From Nostoc sp. PCC 7524 (GTDB taxonomy: Bacteria > Cyanobacteriota > Cyanobacteriia > Cyanobacteriales > Nostocaceae), in assembly GCF_000316645.1 (NCBI RefSeq), contig NC_019684.1, positions 1,550,001 through 1,614,000 on the forward strand: DNA of 64,000 nucleotides, read 5' to 3'. The translations under genes and the position numbers were made by a program. Shown piece by piece: positions 58,384 through 64,000 of the stretch. The notes beneath the pieces are model-generated. The model did no database searches. It had not been told where the DNA came from and was given only the letters and a program-made list of their open reading frames with translations. Each line of letters begins with the position of its first letter. The stretch's first letter is position 1.

Positions 58384-59137
58384 AAATACTGCGATTAACT
58401 GACTTGATAAAAATAGTAGAATCAGAGAGAAACTAGAGAGTGATGTGAGGAAAAGCTCTCAGTATTCGTTCGCCAGAAGAGTGATCCGTTTTTCATTTTG
58501 GATTGCCATCATAGATACCTAATGAAGCATCATCTGGCAAAGCCCCATACTTCGGAATACACCCAGCAGCATTAAAAATCTAGGGTGTTCGTTGACAGTT
58601 ATGAAGAAACAACCGCAAAATTTCTAAGCTTGATGTAGCAGAATTTGATTTTGATACTACATTTAACGACTATACCCATATACAAATACCACAAAAATTA
58701 AGTACAAATTCTGAAGAAATTAGTGTTTTTTTCTCTTCTTTAAAGATAATTTATTCTTAATATAGGAATCCTATTTGATGTTTGAAAAAACTCTTTCCGG
58801 AATAAGCAAGTAGTAAATAACGAGACTTAAAAATTTTTGAGGCAGAAACAAGGCTTAAACCTATACAGGGCAAGGAAATTACACCGAAGACTCAAAAATG
58901 CTTCAAACCCAGATATATCAAGAAACTGAGTAAAAAGATGTCAAAGTCTTTCTGTATATACGTTTGATGTTTTTTTCGGACTACTTTTTGTCTAAGTCCC
59001 AATAACAAAAATAGCGATCACTGAATCTATAACAAAAAATATTTGTGCAACTTATCTTTTTGTGATTGTAGCAGCATTTTCCCTCTTCCCTCCTGCTCCC
59101 TAACTTATCCCAATTACAAATATTTACGCTGTTCCAC
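58384..59137. other. Spacer between the giant gene and the M16 operon
   Basis: 750 AT-rich bases. The promoter and leader of the giant gene should lie in the part next to 58384. The only protein-like stretch is a 28-codon open segment on the minus strand (58493-58579) without a start codon. A C-rich TCCCTCCTGCTCCCT phrase near 59087-59101 is a member of the intergenic short-repeat family. Nothing else is supported. Confidence 0.5.
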
Positions 59138-60688
59138 TTACGAACCAGGAATCGTTACATCTATCGGTGTTACCTGTGTTGCCAACTGCGTCAACGGCGG
59201 TTGAATGGCAGTTTGATTGCCCACTACCAGAGTCACCATATTATCTGGTTTGAGGTATTGCTGTGCGACTCGCTGTACATCAGCTGCTGTGGTTGCTGCT
59301 ACGGCTTTTTGGAAGCGAAACAAAAAATCGGCAGGATAACCGTAATATTCGTATGTCATCAACCGTAACAAGGTTTGCCCAGGCTCTTGAAATGCGAACA
59401 CAAAAGAGTTAAGTGTAGACTCTTTAGCCAAAGCTAGTTCTTGTGGTGTTACTCTTTGTTCTTGAATACGCTTGATTTCAGTCTGTAAGGCTTTGATAAA
59501 CTGTACAGTAGTAGCAGATTTGGTTTGTCCACCAGCAATGAAAAGTCCAGGGTAATCGTAGTTGGGACTCCAAAAAGCTTCTACACCGTAAGTTAACCCT
59601 TGACGCGATCGCAATTCATTAAATAAGCGTCCGCCCCATCCATTTAATACCTCATTCAACACACTCAGCGCACCATTATCGGGGTTGTCTAAGCGTCCTC
59701 CTAAATGCCCCATGAGAACTGTACTTTGGCTGAGTTGCGGCTGATTGACAAAAAAGACACCACCTGTGTTGGCTGGTGATACCTCTGGTAGTTGGGGTTT
59801 AGTGATGTTGGGGTGGGGCTGCCAATCACCTAACTGAGCTTGGATGAGCGATCGCATTTTACTGGTATCAAAGTCCCCCGCAATCCCCAAAATTATATTA
59901 TTGGGATTGAAATATTGTTGGTAGAACTTCAGCAAGTCTTCACGAGTAATGCGATTTACCGTGGCATACTCTGCCGTGCGCGCATAGGGGCTATCTTTAC
60001 CATAGATTAATTTACGAAATTCTCTGGCGGCGATACTATTTGGATCGTCATTGCGACGAGCAATACTATCTTTCACTTGATTTTTAGCTAAATCCAACTT
60101 TTCCTGAGCAAACACTGGTTCTCGCAACACCTCAGTAAATAGACCAAATACCAAGTCTAAATCTTCACTGAGTGCTGTAAAAGCAGCAGCACCATTAGAT
60201 TGGGCAATGGCAGTTTCCACCGCAGCTGCCCGTTGTGCCAACAAGTTGTCTAGTTCGTCAGACGAATGCTTTTTAGTCCCTCCAGTTCGCATGACTGCTC
60301 CGACAATACTAGCTAAACCAACTTTATCTGCTGGTTCCCAGCGAGTACCTGTACGCACTAACGCTGTACCACCCACAAAAGGTAGCTCGTGATCCTCCGC
60401 CAAATACACAACCATGCCGTTTTCTAAAACAAATCGCTCGTACTTGGGTAGTTTAATCTCAGGTAGTGGGGCAAGCTGTAACTCGGTATAATGCTTGGTC
60501 GTTGCTGTCACTGCCAGAGTAAAGTTAAAAGTCACAATTAAAAAGGCAACAGCTAAACTCAAAGCATAAAACAACTTCTTGCTCTGGGAAATTTTGAACT
60601 TTGAGAGCAGTCTAAACGGCGGTTTGTGCTGCTCAGAATTTCGGTGATTTTCTATTTGCTTTCTACTATTCACCTTGTACCTGTGCAT
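59138..60688 (-). CDS. M16 family peptidase, non-catalytic (R/Y) subunit
   Basis: 516 residues. Pitrilysin/M16 fold in two halves, but the zinc motif HxxEH is replaced by SIVGAVMRTGGT, so it cannot bind the catalytic zinc. It keeps the substrate-binding Arg/Tyr pair in NELRSRQGLTYGVEAF. In M16B heterodimers one subunit supplies zinc and the other this R/Y pair. A hydrophobic segment (about 37-60, FYALSLAVAFLIVTF) suggests an N-terminal membrane anchor or signal peptide. It is the second gene of an operon, 54 bases after the catalytic subunit. Confidence 0.92.
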   Translation of the reverse strand: MHRYKVNSRKQIENHRNSEQHKPPFRLLSKFKISQSKKLFYALSLAVAFLIVTFNFTLAVTATTKHYTELQLAPLPEIKLPKYERFVLENGMVVYLAEDHELPFVGGTALVRTGTRWEPADKVGLASIVGAVMRTGGTKKHSSDELDNLLAQRAAAVETAIAQSNGAAAFTALSEDLDLVFGLFTEVLREPVFAQEKLDLAKNQVKDSIARRNDDPNSIAAREFRKLIYGKDSPYARTAEYATVNRITREDLLKFYQQYFNPNNIILGIAGDFDTSKMRSLIQAQLGDWQPHPNITKPQLPEVSPANTGGVFFVNQPQLSQSTVLMGHLGGRLDNPDNGALSVLNEVLNGWGGRLFNELRSRQGLTYGVEAFWSPNYDYPGLFIAGGQTKSATTVQFIKALQTEIKRIQEQRVTPQELALAKESTLNSFVFAFQEPGQTLLRLMTYEYYGYPADFLFRFQKAVAATTAADVQRVAQQYLKPDNMVTLVVGNQTAIQPPLTQLATQVTPIDVTIPGS

Positions 60689-60742
60689 ATCTTTAATTCC
60701 TTTGCATCTTTTGCATTAACCTGCGGCAAACCTCTGCTCGTC

Positions 60743-62386
60743 TCACCCCTCTGGCGACAACAGCTTACCAACTGTGCGATTTTCGGGCGTAAAAGTTGTC
60801 TTTGCCACTCGCTCAATATCAGCAGGAGTTACTACTGCAATTTCATCTAAATACTTAAACAAATTCTGCCAAGAGCCAGTTTTTACCTCATATGCCGACA
60901 ATTGCTCAGCCATCGCCATATTGGATTTGAGGCTAGCTAATAAATTCGCTCTTACTTGGTGTTTCACACGTTGTAACTCAGTCACTGCAACAGGCTCAGT
61001 TTTTAATTTGTCTATTTCCTTGTGCAGAACTGCTGCCAACTCATCGACTGTGTGACCGGAAGTCGTAGCGGCTGATAAAACTATCAAATTCGGGTATTTG
61101 TTGCCTGGCGTACTACTAGCACCAGCTAAATCTGATGCCAACTGCTGCTGTTCTACCAAAGACTTATACAATCGCGACGTACGCCCACAGCATAATAAAT
61201 CACCAATGATGTCATAAACAGCATCATCTGGATGATTCAGCGCCGGACGGTGATAACCTTCCAAGTACAATGGTTGAGATGGTAAATGCAAGGTCACTTC
61301 CCGCATTTGTGTCTGTGGTGGTTCCGTCGGAATTGGGGAAACTGTTTTTTGTTTGGACTTATAGCGTCCAAAGTAATTTTGTGCCAGTTTTTTTACCTCA
61401 GCCGGGTTGACATCTCCGACAATGGCGATGGTTAAATTGCTAGCTACATAGTGTGTCTCAAAAAACTGCTGGACATCTTTTGGTGTTAAGTTGCGGAGAT
61501 CTTCTTCATAACCAGCTATTGGCCGTCTGTAGGGATGAACTTTGAAAGCAGTCTCGAAAAACTTCTCCCACATCACTGCACTAGGCAAATTTTGGTACTG
61601 AAGTCGCTCTTCTAAAACGACATCTTTTTCTTGATAAAACTCCCGCCGAAATTCTGGTTCTAGAAACCGCTCTGACTCTAGCGACATCCACAGTTCCAAC
61701 TTATTAGCAGGAAAGCTGTAAAAATAAAGGGTGGCATCTCTAGAAGTCATAGCATTTAAATTCTGGCCTCCTGCTTGTCTGACAATTTGCCCGAACTCAT
61801 TTTGCTTAATCAGTTTGGCTGCTTGCAACTTTACTTGCTCAAACTCGGCTTGCAACCGAGTAACCTCATCTTTTTTACCATCGGCTTTTGCTGCTTGAAT
61901 TTGAGCGTCTAACTGTTCCAAGCGGTCTAATAGGGGTTTTTCTGCTTTATAGTCCTTTGTCCCAATGCGTGTCGTCCCTTTAAATGCCAAATGCTCAAGA
62001 ACATGAGCCATACCAGTTTTTCCATCTGGTTCATCTACAGCACCCACATCCGCATAAGTGACAAAGGAAACTACTGGTGCTTGATGCCGTTCCAAAACAA
62101 TAAATTTGAGTCCATTATCGAGACGAAACTCTGTGACTCGCTTAACAGCCTCATCTAAATAAGGTTGTATTGAACTTGAGGTTGCTGGGGTTTGAGTTTT
62201 GTTTGTTTGCAGTAGCTTTTGGGGAGTAAATGCTGTCTGAGTCTGGGTTCTGGCGACTTCTGGCACTATTCCCCACCATAGAATTGTTAGGATCATCAAG
62301 ATTGCAAATAGCCGACGCAATCTGACAGACGCAGTAATTGCAAAAACTGAATTCAGAAGTAGTCTTTTTAGCTTAGATAACAGCAT
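60743..62386 (-). CDS. M16 family zinc metallopeptidase, catalytic subunit
   Basis: 547 residues. The inverted zinc motif HVLEH has H128, E131 and H132, with a downstream glutamate in the KDVVLEERL region completing the site. A hydrophobic N-terminal segment at about 25-42 (LFAILMILTILWWGIV), followed by polar residues, indicates export or membrane anchoring. Likely degrades or processes peptides and secreted proteins in the periplasm together with the partner encoded at 59138-60688. It also has the long charged helix typical of M16 proteins of this subgroup (LEQLDAQIQAAKADGKKD). First gene of the operon. Confidence 0.95.
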   Translation of the reverse strand: MLLSKLKRLLLNSVFAITASVRLRRLFAILMILTILWWGIVPEVARTQTQTAFTPQKLLQTNKTQTPATSSSIQPYLDEAVKRVTEFRLDNGLKFIVLERHQAPVVSFVTYADVGAVDEPDGKTGMAHVLEHLAFKGTTRIGTKDYKAEKPLLDRLEQLDAQIQAAKADGKKDEVTRLQAEFEQVKLQAAKLIKQNEFGQIVRQAGGQNLNAMTSRDATLYFYSFPANKLELWMSLESERFLEPEFRREFYQEKDVVLEERLQYQNLPSAVMWEKFFETAFKVHPYRRPIAGYEEDLRNLTPKDVQQFFETHYVASNLTIAIVGDVNPAEVKKLAQNYFGRYKSKQKTVSPIPTEPPQTQMREVTLHLPSQPLYLEGYHRPALNHPDDAVYDIIGDLLCCGRTSRLYKSLVEQQQLASDLAGASSTPGNKYPNLIVLSAATTSGHTVDELAAVLHKEIDKLKTEPVAVTELQRVKHQVRANLLASLKSNMAMAEQLSAYEVKTGSWQNLFKYLDEIAVVTPADIERVAKTTFTPENRTVGKLLSPEG

Positions 62387-62460
62387 ATAACTTTTATCCC
62401 GCTATTTTAGTAGCAGTTGGACTAAGCTAATCAGCATTTAACTGGGTTTTTGGTGTTGCT

Positions 62461-62477
62461 GAATCACGGGGTGATTC
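62461..62477. promoter_or_regulatory. Hairpin upstream of the M16 operon
   Basis: GAATCAC (62461-62467) and GTGATTC (62471-62477) form a perfect stem with a GGG loop. The position in the likely promoter or leader of the M16 operon allows an operator role; no known site is matched. Confidence 0.35.
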
Positions 62478-62709
62478 TTATCGGTTGGGCATTTTGCTTC
62501 TTGTGTTTTCGGGCGTGTCAGATGCCCACTCTCCAAAACCATTTAAATCATCTCGCAAATATGCAAAGCTGGATTTTTATGTATTAGCCAAAATTTAGGA
62601 GTCAATACCAGCAAAGTGCTTGCACTCTAAATTGGAAACTTAAAATCAAAAAAACGTCTTTGCTAGAGAAGAATTTATAGCATTACGCAGATCAGCTTAT
62701 TATCTGTTG

Positions 62710-62932
62710 TTAGAAGGATGTTTTAAAAGTCCTTTTGTGAGTAGCAAAACATTTTAGATCCCCCTAAATCCACGCCACTGAGGGAGTCGGGAAACCCGAC
62801 GACAGTTGCCTCTCCAACGCAGTGGTTCCCCTTAAAAAGGGTGACTTTGAATCTATTTCCCCCTTTTCAAGGGCTAGGGGGGATCAATATGTGCTTAAAA
62901 ACACTGCGAATAACTTTGCAAACAACCTCTAA
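62710..62932. mobile_element. MITE-like element with TTAGA...GATCCCC ends
   Basis: The left end (TTAGAAGGATGTTTTAAAAG...GATCCCCCTA) and the complement of the right end (TTAGAGGTTGTTTGCAAAG...GATCCCCCCTAG) agree over about 55 bases with mismatches. Inner hairpins GTCGGG-AAA-CCCGAC (62786-62800) and CCACTG/CAGTGG (62775-62825). No coding capacity. A third end of this family lies at 12693-12746. Confidence 0.75.
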
Positions 62933-63111
62933 TAGGCAGTGTAAACATACCTCCGACAATCTCCATCCCCCAAATGCTGTATACTTGCCAATACCGTTGC
63001 CAAAAAAAGAGTATGAAGAGGTAAGGCTGTCGTAGTAGAGTTATTGTCATCAAGATGGATTACGCGAATAATGAGTTGGGTATTGAAAACACCAACAGCA
63101 AACAAAAAACA

Positions 63112-64000
63112 CTAAATAAGTTTACTAACAGTAGTGGTGGTAGTATCTTCACCACCATCATCGTCAGAAACAGTGACAGTCACAGTGTAATGACCCACAT
63201 CGTTATAGATGAAATTATTGGGATCATTCATATGCTCCACACCAACATTATCAATAATTAAGAATGTTCTGAAAACTGCCGAACCAGACTGACCATCACG
63301 GTCAATTTGAAGAATAGTGCTATTAGTAGTAGAACCTTGTACTAAGCGCACATAACCATCAGCAATAGCATCGGTACCCTGATAACCACCAGGTACTAAG
63401 TTATCAAGTAACTGACTCAAGTTGATTTTGTCATGACCAACTTTAAAATCCGTAATCCGATGACCCAATTCTCTTATGTCGGTATAAATAAACTCATTAC
63501 TTCCCCTACCTCCCGTGAGAGTTTTCACCCCAACACCGCCAAAAATGCGGTCATTACCATCAGTACCAACCAAAGCATTACGGCTACCATCACCACTGAT
63601 GACTTTGTACTCATAAGTAGCAGTAAATGTCCGTGTAGCGGCATCTAATACTGCATTAGAAGTGATACCATTACCCCAATCAACAGTCACAGTATGAGTA
63701 TCTAATACGCCCACATCAATGAACTCACCATTCATAGATACCACTCTGTTCCGATTCAGTGTTGTCTCATTGAGTTGGAATGCCGTAATTACCGGAGCAA
63801 CATTAGTTATATTCACCGCCGTACTGGCACTGCCACTATCACCATCTTTATCCGTCACCGTCGCCGTAATCATGTAATCATCAACAGGTGTACCAGTAGG
63901 GTTGTCATCAGCGTAGCGATAACTGGCCGCGAAAGTCCGAGTGCTGGCATCCACCGTTGCCACAGAGGCGTTGCCATCACCCCAATCAATCACCACAGTG
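63112..64000 (-). CDS. C-terminal part of a second giant PKD/RTX surface protein, cut by the window edge
   Basis: The start lies beyond the window. The visible 295 residues contain one complete PKD-like domain (DWGDGNASVATVD ... YMITATVTDKDGDSG), the linker VNITNVAPVITAF, and a second PKD domain interrupted after TATYEY by RTX sequence (GNDRIFGG, LTGGRGSNEF) and the secretion-type ITDFKVGHDKINLSQLL stretch, returning as HYTVTVTVSDDDGGED before the stop. The last about 170 residues are closely related to the end of the 9,968-residue protein, with the same final VSKLI. A paralogous type I secretion substrate is inferred; size unknown. Confidence 0.9.
   Translation of the reverse strand, partial: TVVIDWGDGNASVATVDASTRTFAASYRYADDNPTGTPVDDYMITATVTDKDGDSGSASTAVNITNVAPVITAFQLNETTLNRNRVVSMNGEFIDVGVLDTHTVTVDWGNGITSNAVLDAATRTFTATYEYKVISGDGSRNALVGTDGNDRIFGGVGVKTLTGGRGSNEFIYTDIRELGHRITDFKVGHDKINLSQLLDNLVPGGYQGTDAIADGYVRLVQGSTTNSTILQIDRDGQSGSAVFRTFLIIDNVGVEHMNDPNNFIYNDVGHYTVTVTVSDDDGGEDTTTTTVSKLI

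Larger units (their letters stand above)
62387..63111. repeat. Spacer with a MITE-like element between the M16 operon and the second giant gene
   Basis: It contains the hairpin GAATCAC-GGG-GTGATTC at 62461-62477, about 75 bases upstream of the M16 start codon, and the 223-bp inverted-repeat element at 62710-62932. The remainder is AT-rich with no supported gene; the short open frame crossing 62841-63035 lies over the element. Confidence 0.65.

Noticed and set aside
62841..63035. A 64-codon frame upstream of the second giant gene end
   Set aside because: It crosses the right arm of the MITE-like element and has no recognisable features.

Overview
The window comes from a filamentous, most likely heterocystous cyanobacterium of the Nostoc/Anabaena type. 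The evidence is the frequent HIP1 octamer (GCGATCGC) across the window, tandem heptanucleotide repeats between genes, families of small palindromic repeats, and a typical cyanobacterial gene set (zinc-ribbon Ser/Thr kinase, Uma2-family protein, cyanophycinase-like S51 peptidase, GH57 and GH31 glucan enzymes, Nfu, LepA). No species is assigned.

Left part (1-28 kb): a mosaic of short transcription units. In order: an aldehyde dehydrogenase cut by the window edge; a GH31 alpha-glucosidase; a Ser/Thr kinase fused to a parallel beta-helix; a PrxQ-type peroxiredoxin; two tandem PD-(D/E)XK-like paralogues running into a cysteine desulfurase; an IS630-type insertion sequence with a -1 frameshift; a small RTX-like repeat protein; a repeat-rich spacer; then on the minus strand an S51 peptidase, a GT4 glycosyltransferase and LepA. 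These are followed by a small RHH-like protein, a GAF/histidine kinase, a Uma2 protein, an Nfu scaffold, a GH57 enzyme, RtcB RNA ligase, a methyltransferase/HAD pair with overlapping ends, tRNA-Ala(CGC), and a truncated protein with a helical N-terminal domain and the start of a trypsin-like domain.

Right part (28.4-64 kb): one uninterrupted minus-strand reading frame of 9,968 codons (28477-58383) fills nearly half the window. Its N-terminus is a DUF4347 domain. It continues through about 12 copies of an NHGLxTG repeat, about 25 copies of a ~105-residue filamentous-adhesin repeat, a nine-copy AQPP linker, a long beta-helical region with a beta/gamma-crystallin-like insert, and ends in PKD domains with an RTX/type-I-secretion module placed inside the last PKD domain. 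Upstream lies a two-gene M16 peptidase operon (catalytic plus non-catalytic subunit). Beyond it is the C-terminus of a second protein ending in the same split PKD/RTX module, so two giant, probably type-I-secreted, surface proteins flank a processing-type protease pair.

Functional threads: alpha-glucan metabolism (GH31, GT4, GH57), Fe-S assembly (cysteine desulfurase, Nfu), and cell-surface or extracellular calcium-dependent proteins (small RTX protein and the two giants). The strongest candidate for something new is the architecture of the giant protein. Mobile and repetitive DNA is dense: one IS lying inside the arms of an older palindromic element, three copies of a 65-bp palindrome, and three ends of a MITE-like family. 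All functional statements are from reading the sequence and family knowledge; no database search was possible.
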